Source: Verrucomicrobiia bacterium
Lineage (GTDB): Bacteria > Verrucomicrobiota > Verrucomicrobiia > Opitutales > Opitutaceae
Length of the DNA: 64,000 bases
Assembly: GCA_011525695.1 (NCBI GenBank)
Contig: WYBX01000065.1
Location: forward strand, 1 to 64,000
Direction: 5' to 3'
Shown here one piece after another: positions 51,386 through 59,838 of the stretch. A program made the position numbers and the translations under genes. The notes beneath the pieces are model-generated. The model did not search any database and was not told the origin of the DNA. It saw nothing but the letters and a program-made list of their open reading frames with translations. Each line of letters starts with the position of its first letter. Position 1 is the stretch's first letter.

Positions 51386-52930
51386 TCACCGCGTTGCAGG
51401 GCCACGAGGCCGCGGCAGGTTGCCGGCGATTCCCGCGCCGGTTCTGTGAAGCTCCGACTCCAGCCGGGATCTGAAGTCCAGGAGCGTGTGGCGACGCGCA
51501 GGGTCCTGCGCCAGGTTGCACAACTGGCCGGGATCGCGCCTGAGATCGTAGAGTTCCTCGATCTCGTCTTCTACAACCCAGCGAATGTAGCTGAATTCCC
51601 CGTTTCGGAGCGAGATCCACCAAGCGGGTGGCTCCCATGCGCTGGTCGGAAGCACATCCTCCGGCCTCGGGAAGTCGGTCAGTGGACCGAAGGCTTCGTT
51701 GAAATATTCGAGAAGGACGGGCTGGGCCCAGGCCGACTGCGGATCGATCAGGAGAGGCATCAAGCCATGTCCGTGCACGTCCCACGGCGTCGTGACTCCA
51801 GCTGCGGCAAAGAAGGTGGGGACGAGATCGATTTGCCCGACGGGCGTCGTGCATACCGCGCCACGTGCAAATCGCGCCGGCCAGCTCACGATCAGCGGTG
51901 TGCGCTGACACGCCTCATACGGCCCGTTCTTGTTCGCGAATCCCTGCTCGCCCCATGGAAAACCGTTGTCGGCGCTGTAGACAATGATGGTGTTCTCGAG
52001 TTGTTCCGATTCACGCAACGCGTCGACGATCCGGCCCACACCCTCGTCGACGGCCAGCGTCGTGCGGTTCTGCTCCCGGACCCACTCTTCGATGGTGCGC
52101 GAGCCATAAGTGGTTTCGTAACGCGGTGGGTCACCCGGACGCGCGCCGGGAGTGAACATCGTAAAGTCGCGCATGAGCGCGGGTTTGTCGTTCCGCGGGC
52201 CAAATACATCCGGCGGCGTTGGGGTGGTCGCGCCGGCGTACGTGTTGCGGTGGCGCTCGGCGGCGATGTAGGGCGCGTGTGATGCGCCGTAACACAGCCA
52301 CAGATACCATGGCTTGTCGTGCTCGCGGCGGATGAATGCGACCGCGTTGTCGGTGTAGTTGTCGGTCGGGTAACCGGGAGCGCGCACGTCGCGACCGTCG
52401 ATATTGAGAAGCTGCATGCCGTCGGCGGACTTCTCGCCATAGTAGCCGCCATTGCCTTCGCGTGTGTGATCCCATGCGACCCAGTGATCCCAGTCGCGCG
52501 ACCAGAGATTCTGGTCTCCGTAGCCCTTGATGTGCCACTTGCCGATGAACGCAGTGCGGTATCCCGCGTCGCGCAACGCCTGCGGCCAGAAGCGGCACTC
52601 AGCCGGATCGAACGAACGCGATGCGGGCGCGAAGCCGCGGATGCCGTGTGGCTGCAAGCCCGTCAGCATGCTCGCGCGGCTCGGCACGCACCAGGCGCCG
52701 CAATAGGCGCTTGCGAAGCGCACACCGGTGGCGGCGAGCCGGTCGATGTTTGGTGTGCGCACCCAGCCCCATGGCGCGTAGCCGTAGGCGCCGATTGATC
52801 TGTAGCTCTGGTCGTCGGTGAAGATGTGGAGGATGTTGGGAGGCTCGAACTGCGATCGCGTCTCGGCCGCAATTGCCGAAGTGTGCAGTGCGAGAAGCAA
52901 GGCCACGATTCCTGTGGAAGCGGCAGTCAT
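51386..52930 (-). CDS. Secreted sulfatase (type I, Cys-type formylglycine site)
   Basis: A 514-residue exported arylsulfatase-family protein (signal MTAASTGIVALLLALHTSAI). The metal pair is Asp39-Asp40 in NILHIFTDDQSYRSIG. The formylglycine motif is complete: Cys81-Val-Pro-Ser-Arg85 (AYCGAWCVPSRASMLTG). Later residues fit as well: FIGKWHIKG (Lys/His) and YSADNGFPWGEQGF (metal Asp-Asn). It hydrolyses sulfate esters, so a sulfated glycan is a candidate substrate. The Cys must be converted to formylglycine, but the only FGE-like domain in this window lacks cysteines, so a maturase must be encoded elsewhere. Overlaps the SGNH gene stop by ATGA. Confidence 0.93.
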   Translation of the reverse strand: MTAASTGIVALLLALHTSAIAAETRSQFEPPNILHIFTDDQSYRSIGAYGYAPWGWVRTPNIDRLAATGVRFASAYCGAWCVPSRASMLTGLQPHGIRGFAPASRSFDPAECRFWPQALRDAGYRTAFIGKWHIKGYGDQNLWSRDWDHWVAWDHTREGNGGYYGEKSADGMQLLNIDGRDVRAPGYPTDNYTDNAVAFIRREHDKPWYLWLCYGASHAPYIAAERHRNTYAGATTPTPPDVFGPRNDKPALMRDFTMFTPGARPGDPPRYETTYGSRTIEEWVREQNRTTLAVDEGVGRIVDALRESEQLENTIIVYSADNGFPWGEQGFANKNGPYEACQRTPLIVSWPARFARGAVCTTPVGQIDLVPTFFAAAGVTTPWDVHGHGLMPLLIDPQSAWAQPVLLEYFNEAFGPLTDFPRPEDVLPTSAWEPPAWWISLRNGEFSYIRWVVEDEIEELYDLRRDPGQLCNLAQDPARRHTLLDFRSRLESELHRTGAGIAGNLPRPRGPATR

Positions 52931-53652
52931 GGCGCAACGGATCCGCGGGGTCTCAGTTGCGCGCGGATTGCCTTTGCAACGGGTTCCGCCAGCACCCGCG
53001 AGCCGTCGTCGGTGAAATGGACGTTCGCCGGACGCTGGATCTCGGCGAGCCTTGGCCGGGCAATCGAGTAGAGATCGTTCACGGGTACGCCGAGTTCCTC
53101 CATGAGCGTGCGGGCCTCGGCGTTGATTCTCACGACGTCGGCATCGTTCCGGCGCGGACCGCTTGAAATGGTCTCCGGTACCGGAGTGGTGGTGGCGAAA
53201 ATCAGCCGCGCCCCGGTGGCTTGAAGCCGGCGTGTGATCGCGCCCAGGTTGCGGGCATAATCCCCACGCGGCGTCTGGGTCCGGCCGGCGTCATCGAGCT
53301 TGATGTCGTGCAGGCCGAAGTTGAAGTGGATCACGTCCCAGCGGCCGTCGCCGAGCCACGCCTCCAGCTGCTGGAGACCGCGGGTGGTCGGCCCGCCATT
53401 TTCGGGCACGCGGTGCACATTGGCGACGCCCCGCAGGAGTTCGCGCACCGGCTCCGTGAAACCAATGGAGATGGAATCGCCGATCAGCAGAACCCGCGGC
53501 AGGGCGGGATCATCGACCACCGCCGCAAACGCCCCAGGGAATTGAGCCTGCACCTGGGTGCGCTCGGCGGCGAGCGATTCGGCCGATTCGGTCGCGGCGG
53601 CAGCCGCCGTCAGGGCAACACCAAGGAGCAAAGGCATGAGAAACGGGGACAT
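52927..53652 (-). CDS. Secreted SGNH/GDSL hydrolase
   Basis: A 241-residue exported esterase-like protein, start 53652 (MSPFLMPLLLGVALTAAAAA). Block I is VLLIGDSISIGFTEP with the nucleophile Ser60, block III is HFNFGLHDIKLDD (Asn), and the terminal VHFTDDGSRVLAEPVAKAI holds the catalytic His. Members remove acetyl or other acyl groups from carbohydrates. It is the first gene of the overlapping run down to 41.6 kb, 135 bases after the metallophosphoesterase gene. Confidence 0.88.
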   Translation of the reverse strand: MSPFLMPLLLGVALTAAAAATESAESLAAERTQVQAQFPGAFAAVVDDPALPRVLLIGDSISIGFTEPVRELLRGVANVHRVPENGGPTTRGLQQLEAWLGDGRWDVIHFNFGLHDIKLDDAGRTQTPRGDYARNLGAITRRLQATGARLIFATTTPVPETISSGPRRNDADVVRINAEARTLMEELGVPVNDLYSIARPRLAEIQRPANVHFTDDGSRVLAEPVAKAIRAQLRPRGSVAP

Positions 53653-53787
53653 GGGTGGAAGGCCGTCGCGGATACTACGGCATTGGATTTCCAATCCGGG
53701 GACAGTGATGGTTGACGCGGCGTCGGACTGACGGACGTGTGCGGCTCTGTGGCATGGGGCAGGGGACGGGCTTCACGCGAAGGCACT

Positions 53788-54837
53788 TCACGGAAACATC
53801 CACGGCACCTCCCGGGAAAAGCGCTGGTCGGGCTCCTCGCGGAACTGGTCCAGCCAGGGCGAATACGTGTAGACCTCCAGCCGCTTTTCGCGCGGCGCAA
53901 ACTTCAGGATCCGCAGCCAGCCCTGGCCGCCGTGGCCGAGGAACTGGTAGTTGGCGAGGATTTCCAGGACGGGCCGGCCGTCGCGATTGGTGCTCACCTG
54001 CACGCCAGTCCCATCGCCCTTCACATGGCCCGAAAGGACCATGCCGATGTTCGACCGCCGCGACACGAGTTTCTCCCAGATCTGCTCCCCATCATTCCAG
54101 GCCGGATTGGAATTGTGCGGGTTGTAGTCGTCGCCGTCCCCGAGCCGGGTGTCATCGTGATAAAGGTAGCAGTGCGTGAAGAGGATCACCTTGTGGTTGT
54201 CCTCGTGGTTGCTCACGAGATGGTCCGCCCAGGCAAGTGTGTCGTCCGTCGGGCCGTATTCGAGGCCGAGCACCATGTACTCCTGTCCGGCGGCGGTGAA
54301 GTAGCCGAAACTGTTGTCGCCCGTGACACCCTTGTTGCCGCCATACCAGCTTCGGCCGGCGAACCGCTTGGGCGAGAAGACGGCATTGAACTTGGTCGTG
54401 TCGCGCAAACCCTGCCGGATCCCGGCCTTGCTCAGGTCGTGGTTGCCGGGAACTGCCAGGTACGGGACCACGCCGTCGAGCAGTGCGAACGATTCGTCGG
54501 CCACGACCCACTCGGCGTCATCACCTTCCTCGACGACATCGCCGACGTGCAGGACGAACTTCACGTTCAATGGCGCGACCTGGTCGCGAATCCAGCGGAA
54601 CTGCCGGCGGAAGATTTCGGGGAAATAAGCGGCGTAGCGCTGAGTATCGGGCACCACAATCAGCGAAAACTCGTCCCGCGAGGCATCGACGATGATCGGA
54701 AACGGTGCGGCGGAGGCCTCCGTCGGAACCGAAGGTGGCTGAGCCTCGAGCCACGGAGAACCGAGCACGAGAAGTGCGATCCAGGCGCCGGACATGCGCA
54801 GACGACGCGGGGCAGGGGTACATTTTGAATCAATCAT
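53788..54837 (-). CDS. Exported metallophosphoesterase
   Basis: A 349-residue calcineurin-like phosphoesterase, start 54837 (MIDSKCTPAPRRLRMSGAWI), with a basic n-region and hydrophobic core as signal peptide; ATG 54795 is an alternative. Family motifs in order: LIVVPDTQRYAAYF (the first D-x-H/Q metal motif, here DTQ), FVLHVGDVVEEGDD (GDxxE-like), LAVPGNHDLSKAG (GNHD), LFTHCYLYHDD and VLSGHVKGDGTGVQ (GHxH-like). It acts on a phosphate ester or phosphodiester outside the cytoplasm. Only a TGAAATAA half-site (54907-54914) of the direct-repeat motif is found upstream. Confidence 0.88.
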   Translation of the reverse strand: MIDSKCTPAPRRLRMSGAWIALLVLGSPWLEAQPPSVPTEASAAPFPIIVDASRDEFSLIVVPDTQRYAAYFPEIFRRQFRWIRDQVAPLNVKFVLHVGDVVEEGDDAEWVVADESFALLDGVVPYLAVPGNHDLSKAGIRQGLRDTTKFNAVFSPKRFAGRSWYGGNKGVTGDNSFGYFTAAGQEYMVLGLEYGPTDDTLAWADHLVSNHEDNHKVILFTHCYLYHDDTRLGDGDDYNPHNSNPAWNDGEQIWEKLVSRRSNIGMVLSGHVKGDGTGVQVSTNRDGRPVLEILANYQFLGHGGQGWLRILKFAPREKRLEVYTYSPWLDQFREEPDQRFSREVPWMFP

Positions 54838-55283
54838 GGGAGGGTAACCGGCCGGGCGGCGGCAACCGTCCGCAACGTCAATCGGAGAATCAAGATTGAA
54901 CAACGGTGAAATAAGGAGTCGCCGGTGTTAGCAGTCGAACGAAAAGATGGTTTACGAGAGACCGCCGCCTACCGGAATCGGCTCCTCCAAGAGGCAGGGC
55001 GAAGGGTATTCTCGGCGATCCAATGGCTCGCAAGCTATTGTAATGCAATATCCGACAACCTAAATCAGGGGTGCGGATGCCCGGTGCCCTGTTCGGTGGC
55101 GATCCCCTTTGACCCTTGGGAAACCCGCCATCTGCTGAGATAGGAACTGGAAAATGAGTATTTCAATCATTGACAATAAATATTTCATGGCTTTGTCAGA
55201 TGGCGTCAGGGAGCAAATTCCCCCCGGTTGCTCCAGTGAACAGTCCCGAGTGACTGCACCTACAACCCCAACCGGAATTCGTG
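54838..55283. promoter_or_regulatory. Divergent regulatory region, metallophosphoesterase / second TonB receptor
   Basis: 446 bases with no credible gene. It carries a TGAAATAA half-site (54907-54914), a TATTG-TAATG-CAATA inverted repeat near 55035, and the second copy of the TonB-receptor upstream block (55159-55188). Promoters for the long minus-strand run and for the receptor are expected here. Confidence 0.6.
55159..55188 (+). promoter_or_regulatory. Upstream block shared with the first TonB receptor, copy 2
   Basis: TATTTCA (55159-55165), TTGACA (55170-55175) and AATATTTCA follow each other as in the block at 20.1 kb, about 95-125 bases before the receptor start. TTGACA is a perfect -35-like box; the -10 is unclear. 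Confidence 0.5.
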
Positions 55284-58115
55284 ATGACTATCCCATGCTC
55301 CCACCGCACGCGCGGCGTCGCCGCTGCGTTAGCCCTCTGTTTTGGCACCCTCCAAGCCCATGCGGGCGAAATCGTCGGCCGGGTGGTCGACGGCAACACC
55401 GGAGCCTACCTGCCTGGCGCCACCGTGTATCTCATGGGCGCGGGCCAGGCAACGCAGGCAGATCATGAAGGCCGGTTCCGAATCGGCAATGTCGCGGCCG
55501 GCAACGTGACGGTCCGGGCCGAGTATGTCGGCTACGAGGATCAGGCGGAGTCGGTAATGGTGCCGGCTACCGGCGCTGTGCCCGTGACGATTGCGCTCGG
55601 GGGCGGCGTGGTGCAATTGCAGAGCTTCGTGGTCGAAGGGCTGCGGGAGGGCCGTTCGAAGGCGCTGCAGCAGAAACGGACCGCGCCCAATGTGCTCGAC
55701 ATCATTTCAGCGGACTCGGTCGGCAACCTGCCGGACCAGAATGTGGCGGAGGCGCTCTCGCGCGTTTCCGGCGTCAACCTCGATGTGGACAGCGGCGAGG
55801 GCCGCTTCATCACGATTCGCGGAATCGAGCCGAATCTGAACAATGTCACGTTCAATGGCGCGACGCTTGCGGCTCCCGGGGTGGACGGACGGCAGGGTCG
55901 CTCGATGCCGCTCGATGTCATCTCGGCTTCCCAGATTGCGCAAATCGAAGTGATCAAGTCGGTCACGCCGGACATGGACGGCAATGCGCTTGGCGGCACG
56001 ATCAACGTGAAGACCGTCAGCGGCTTCGATCGCAACGAGCGGTTCAGCTATGGTTCGCTCGAATTTGGCGAAACCCGGGCGGCGAACGACAACATCTATG
56101 GCGCCGACTTCACGTATGGGAACACCTTTGGGTCGGACAAGCAGTTCGGGCTGGCCCTGGCCGCCAGCTACTCGAAGCGCCCGTATGTCAAGCACGACCT
56201 GCAGGCGAACTGGGATGAGTTCGACGATCAGTTCTACCTGAGCCAGTTCGAGATTCTGCCCGAGGACGGCGAGCGCGAGCGGCTCGGATTGAATCTCAAC
56301 CTCGAGTACCGGCCGATGGAAGGGACCGAGCTGTGGCTCCGCACGATTTACAACAAGTTCGATGAATTTCACACGGAGGAGGAGATCATCATGGAGGCGC
56401 GGCGGGATCCGGTGTTCGTCACCCCGACTTCGGTCACCTTCAACCGGATGCGCTATGAACTCCGGTCCTTCGTCGAGGAGACCGAGCAGAAGCTGCTCAA
56501 CGTCACCGGCGGCGGCTCGAGACAGTTCGGCAACCTCACGGTCGAGGGCGACCTGACCTACTCGTACGCGGAGGAGTTCAATCCCGACATCCAGTCGGTC
56601 CAGTTCCGGACCGGCAACGTCAACACGCCGGAACTCTTCTCGATCGATTTCTCGGGCTTTTATCCCGTGATCGACGACAAGGGCAGCCTGACCGCCGCGT
56701 CCACGGTGTATCCGCTGCGCCGATTCCGGGAGGAGGATTCCACCGTGGAGGAGACGACCTATACGCCGCGGCTCGATTTCAAGTGGGACATCGACAACTG
56801 GTTTGGCGGCCGCAGTGGCTTCCTGAAGTTTGGCGGAAAATACACGGATCGAGAGCGGTTTGTGGACGACAACTCGTCGCGGCCGGTCAACAGCAGTCTT
56901 ACCGCGGCCGACCTCAACGCGCTTTCGCCTGGCCGGCTGGTCTGGGACGATACCTATAACACCAGGGTGCTGGTGAATCTCCCGAACTCGTTCGCCTATC
57001 TGAATGCGAACCGCGGCCAGTTCACCGTCGACCCGCTCGAGTCCGCGTCAAACAGCGTGGAGGACGATTACGACATCAACGAGGACATCCTCGCGCTGTA
57101 TGGGATGGGCAGCGTCAAGTTGAGTGATCGGCTGACGGCGCTGGCGGGCCTCCGCTATGAACGCACCGAGGCGAGCGTCATCGGATTCGAGATTCGCGAG
57201 GCCGATGGCGACTTCGAGGGCGTGTTCCAGAACGAGGGGGAGTTCGATTACGACAATTTCCTGCCGAACCTGCAGTTCCGGTTTGCCGCGACGGACCAGC
57301 TGGTCGTGCGTGCAGCCGTCACCTCGACGATCGGGCGGCCGGCCTACGAGGATGCCGCCCCGATATCTGTGCTCGAATACGATCCGATGGAAGATCCGCT
57401 GGATCCGGCGTTTCCGTTCTCGGGTTCGCTCGAAATCGGCAATCCGACGCTCTCGCCTTACGAGGCGATCAATTACGATCTTTCGTTCGAATACTATCTG
57501 CGTTCAGGCGGGCTGCTCTCGGCCGGGCTCTTCCACAAGGACATCGACAATCCGATTTACGAGTACTTCGAGAGCCGGACCAACCTGACGTATAACGGCA
57601 TCCCGATGGAGCGGCTCGATGTCACCTCGCTGCAGAACGCGGACAAGGGCAAGGTCTCGGGTATCGAGTTCAACGTGCAGCTGCCCTTCAGCGCGTTCAC
57701 CCGCGGGTTCCTCGGCGGCTTCGGGATCGACGCCAACGCGACCTTGATCGATTCGGAAGTCACGCTGTTCCTGCGGCCCAATGACGAGGTTCCGTTCTTC
57801 CGGCAGCCGGACAAGATCTACAACCTCGGATTCTATTACCAGGCCCATGGGCTCACCGCGCGGCTGGCCTGGAACTACCAGTCCGAGAGCATCCGGACGA
57901 TCGGCGGCGACGCCGAGGAGGACTTCTGGCGCGGCGATCGCTACCAGCTCGATCTCCAGGCGAGTTACAAGTTCAGCGACCGATACTCCGTCTTCTTCAA
58001 GTGGAAGAACGTCACCGACGAGCCGAACGAGCTGTATTTCGGAAGGCAGAACCGGATACGCAACGGGGAGTTCTACGGCTCCGATATCCGGGGTGGCGTG
58101 CGATTTAACTTCTGA
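55284..58115 (+). CDS. TonB-dependent receptor with CarboxypepD_reg-like N-terminus, second copy
   Basis: A 943-residue outer-membrane importer; ATG 55284 is preferred over the GTG at 55281. Signal peptide to about residue 28 (GTLQAHAG), CarboxypepD_reg-like domain (EIVGRVVDGNTGAYLPGATV), TonB-box-like VVQLQSFVVEGLREG, plug (ADSVGNLPDQNVAEALSRVS, TIRGIEPNLNNVTFNGA), and a barrel ending GGVRFNF. Many strings coincide with the receptor at 20.3 kb, so the two are paralogues that probably import different oligomers from the same or related glycans. A strong hairpin follows 11 bases after the stop. Confidence 0.93.
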   Translation: MTIPCSHRTRGVAAALALCFGTLQAHAGEIVGRVVDGNTGAYLPGATVYLMGAGQATQADHEGRFRIGNVAAGNVTVRAEYVGYEDQAESVMVPATGAVPVTIALGGGVVQLQSFVVEGLREGRSKALQQKRTAPNVLDIISADSVGNLPDQNVAEALSRVSGVNLDVDSGEGRFITIRGIEPNLNNVTFNGATLAAPGVDGRQGRSMPLDVISASQIAQIEVIKSVTPDMDGNALGGTINVKTVSGFDRNERFSYGSLEFGETRAANDNIYGADFTYGNTFGSDKQFGLALAASYSKRPYVKHDLQANWDEFDDQFYLSQFEILPEDGERERLGLNLNLEYRPMEGTELWLRTIYNKFDEFHTEEEIIMEARRDPVFVTPTSVTFNRMRYELRSFVEETEQKLLNVTGGGSRQFGNLTVEGDLTYSYAEEFNPDIQSVQFRTGNVNTPELFSIDFSGFYPVIDDKGSLTAASTVYPLRRFREEDSTVEETTYTPRLDFKWDIDNWFGGRSGFLKFGGKYTDRERFVDDNSSRPVNSSLTAADLNALSPGRLVWDDTYNTRVLVNLPNSFAYLNANRGQFTVDPLESASNSVEDDYDINEDILALYGMGSVKLSDRLTALAGLRYERTEASVIGFEIREADGDFEGVFQNEGEFDYDNFLPNLQFRFAATDQLVVRAAVTSTIGRPAYEDAAPISVLEYDPMEDPLDPAFPFSGSLEIGNPTLSPYEAINYDLSFEYYLRSGGLLSAGLFHKDIDNPIYEYFESRTNLTYNGIPMERLDVTSLQNADKGKVSGIEFNVQLPFSAFTRGFLGGFGIDANATLIDSEVTLFLRPNDEVPFFRQPDKIYNLGFYYQAHGLTARLAWNYQSESIRTIGGDAEEDFWRGDRYQLDLQASYKFSDRYSVFFKWKNVTDEPNELYFGRQNRIRNGEFYGSDIRGGVRFNF

Positions 58116-58126
58116 ATCAGTTGGCC

Positions 58127-58157
58127 CGAACATTTCACGAAGATCGTGAAATGTTCG
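58127..58157 (+). terminator. Strong hairpin after the second TonB receptor
   Basis: CGAACATTTCACGA (58127-58140) is separated by AGA from its exact complement TCGTGAAATGTTCG (58144-58157). A 14-bp perfect stem 11 bases after a stop codon is probably a terminator or mRNA-protecting hairpin; no T-run follows. Confidence 0.6.
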
Positions 58158-58313
58158 CCCTTGGGCCGACTCGTCGGGGCAACCGCGACCCGGTCGCCCG
58201 GCGACGGCCGGCGGAAATTTCCCGTGAGTTCTCCTCGGTTCATGAAATTTCCGGGTTAGCTCGCACCACGGCACATTGGCGGCAAGCCGAGGCGGATTTC
58301 CATCGGGCTCGTA

Positions 58314-58373
58314 ATCGTTCCTCGTTCTCGCTGGATTGAGAGAACGAGTACGAGAGCGAGGAACGAGAACGAT
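58314..58373. repeat. Imperfect inverted repeat built of GAACGA/GAGCGA units
   Basis: ATCGTTCCTCGTTCTCGCT (58314-58332) and AGCGAGGAACGAGAACGAT (58355-58373) form a stem with 14 of 19 pairs. The loop also has AGAACGAGTACGAGA. The sequence consists of shuffled 6-base CGAGNA units and looks like a decayed simple repeat rather than a gene part. Confidence 0.55.
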
Positions 58374-58438
58374 CGCGCTCGAAGGTTGCGTTCCCCGGGG
58401 GCATTCATCCGCTTTACTCCAATCTTCCAGGCATACCC

Positions 58439-59734
58439 ATGATGAATCGACGCCAGTTTCTGCATCGGTCGCTCGCCGCCACTGCGGCGGGCGCCACCGC
58501 GACCGTGCCCGGATTCGCCGCCGCCCAGGAGCGAAACGATGTGCGGAATCTCCGCATCACGGATCTCCGGACATTCCTGGTCGATGCCGGGGGCGATGAG
58601 AATTACGTCTACGTCAAGGTCTATACGAACCAGGGGATCGTCGGGCTGGGGGAGGGCACACTTGCGGGGAAGGGCCTCACCGTTGCCACCGCGATCGGCG
58701 AGTTGAAGCGCCAGCTGGTGGGCAAGGATCCGACCGAAATCGAGCGGCACTGGCAGGATATCTTCCGGGGCCCACGCTACCGCGGCGGCCCCGTGTTGAT
58801 GTCGGCGCTGAGCGCGGTCGAGATTGCATTGTGGGACATCCTGGGACAGGCGGTCGGGCTGCCGATCTGGCGGCTACTCGGAGGGAAGGCTCGGGATCGC
58901 GTCCGGCTCTATTGCCACGAGGGCTATCTGGAGCGCGTGAGCCATCGGAAGAAGCGACGGCCCGAAACCGCGGAGGAGGAGATTGCGCTTTGGGTGCAGA
59001 AGCAGCGGGACGGCTGGACCTGCATCAAGGGCGGCTTTTTTCCGGTGCAGAGCACGGCGGTGGATTTTCGGCAGGCCATCCGGGAAGGGGTTGAGCACCT
59101 CGCCAAGGTGCGCGCGGCGGTCGGTCCGGATTTCGACATCATTGTCGAGATGCACGGCAAGGCCAGCCCTTCGGCGGCGGTCGAGTTCTGCAATCGCGTG
59201 GAGGAGTACCGGCCGCTCTGGGTCGAGGAGGCGACGCAGCTCGAAAGCGAGGTGCTTGCGGAAGCACGGCAACTCCGGGCGCAGACCCGCGTTCCGCTCG
59301 CCACGGGCGAACCGCTCTGCTCCCGCTACGACTTCGCGCCGTTGTGCAGCGAGCGGCTGGTGGATGTCATCATGCCTGACGTGGTTCACGTGGGTGGCAT
59401 CTCGGAAATGCGGAAAATCGCGGCGCTGGCGGAGGCTTTCCGCGTCGACGTGTCACCGCACAATCCGCAGAGCGAGGTGAGCACGCTCGCCTCGTTGCAC
59501 GTTTGCGCCTGTACGCCAAATTGCACTCTGCTGGAAATCGGCAGCGGACAGGATCCCTTCTGGGCCGATCTGTTCAAGGGTGGCTATTTCCGTTATGAAC
59601 GGGGGTATGCTCCGTTGCCCGAAAGGCCCGGGCTGGGAATCGAGCTCGATGAGCAGGTCGCCGCCCGGTTTCCCTACCAGGAGAAACCGGTCAAATCGCT
59701 GCGGTTTCCGGATGGCTCGATCACCGATCGTTGA
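58439..59734 (+). CDS. Tat-exported enolase-superfamily sugar-acid dehydratase (mandelate racemase/DgoD-like)
   Basis: A 431-residue protein with a twin-arginine signal (MMNRRQFLHRSLAATAAGAT). The capping domain begins ITDLRTFLVDAGGDENYVYV. The barrel carries the metal ligands in the usual order: Glu in IIVEMHGKASPSA, Glu in LWVEEATQ, Glu in LATGEPLCSRYDF, with the general-base His in VSPHNPQSEV. VSALSAVEIALWDILGQAVG is the typical helix. Close relatives dehydrate galactonate, gluconate or other aldonic acids to 2-keto-3-deoxy acids. A Tat signal on this normally cytoplasmic fold is odd and suggests periplasmic sugar-acid chemistry. It is followed by two propeller genes. Confidence 0.87.
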   Translation: MMNRRQFLHRSLAATAAGATATVPGFAAAQERNDVRNLRITDLRTFLVDAGGDENYVYVKVYTNQGIVGLGEGTLAGKGLTVATAIGELKRQLVGKDPTEIERHWQDIFRGPRYRGGPVLMSALSAVEIALWDILGQAVGLPIWRLLGGKARDRVRLYCHEGYLERVSHRKKRRPETAEEEIALWVQKQRDGWTCIKGGFFPVQSTAVDFRQAIREGVEHLAKVRAAVGPDFDIIVEMHGKASPSAAVEFCNRVEEYRPLWVEEATQLESEVLAEARQLRAQTRVPLATGEPLCSRYDFAPLCSERLVDVIMPDVVHVGGISEMRKIAALAEAFRVDVSPHNPQSEVSTLASLHVCACTPNCTLLEIGSGQDPFWADLFKGGYFRYERGYAPLPERPGLGIELDEQVAARFPYQEKPVKSLRFPDGSITDR

Positions 59735-59838
59735 ACCACCCTGCCGCCGATACCTGGCAGCCTGAAACCGCCCGAAACGGGATTGAACCACCGGTGCCTT
59801 TGGGACTATCCCTTTTCCGGACCAAACTCACGAGACTC

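Larger units (their letters stand above)
58116..58438. other. Intergenic stretch with hairpin and simple repeats
   Basis: 323 bases with no gene. Besides the two annotated structures it contains two GAAATTTCC strings near 58213 and 58241. No promoter boxes were recognised for the downstream gene. Confidence 0.5.

Noticed and set aside
58314..58373. CRISPR-like repeats
   Set aside because: The units are 6 bases with no constant spacer; this is a simple-sequence inverted repeat.
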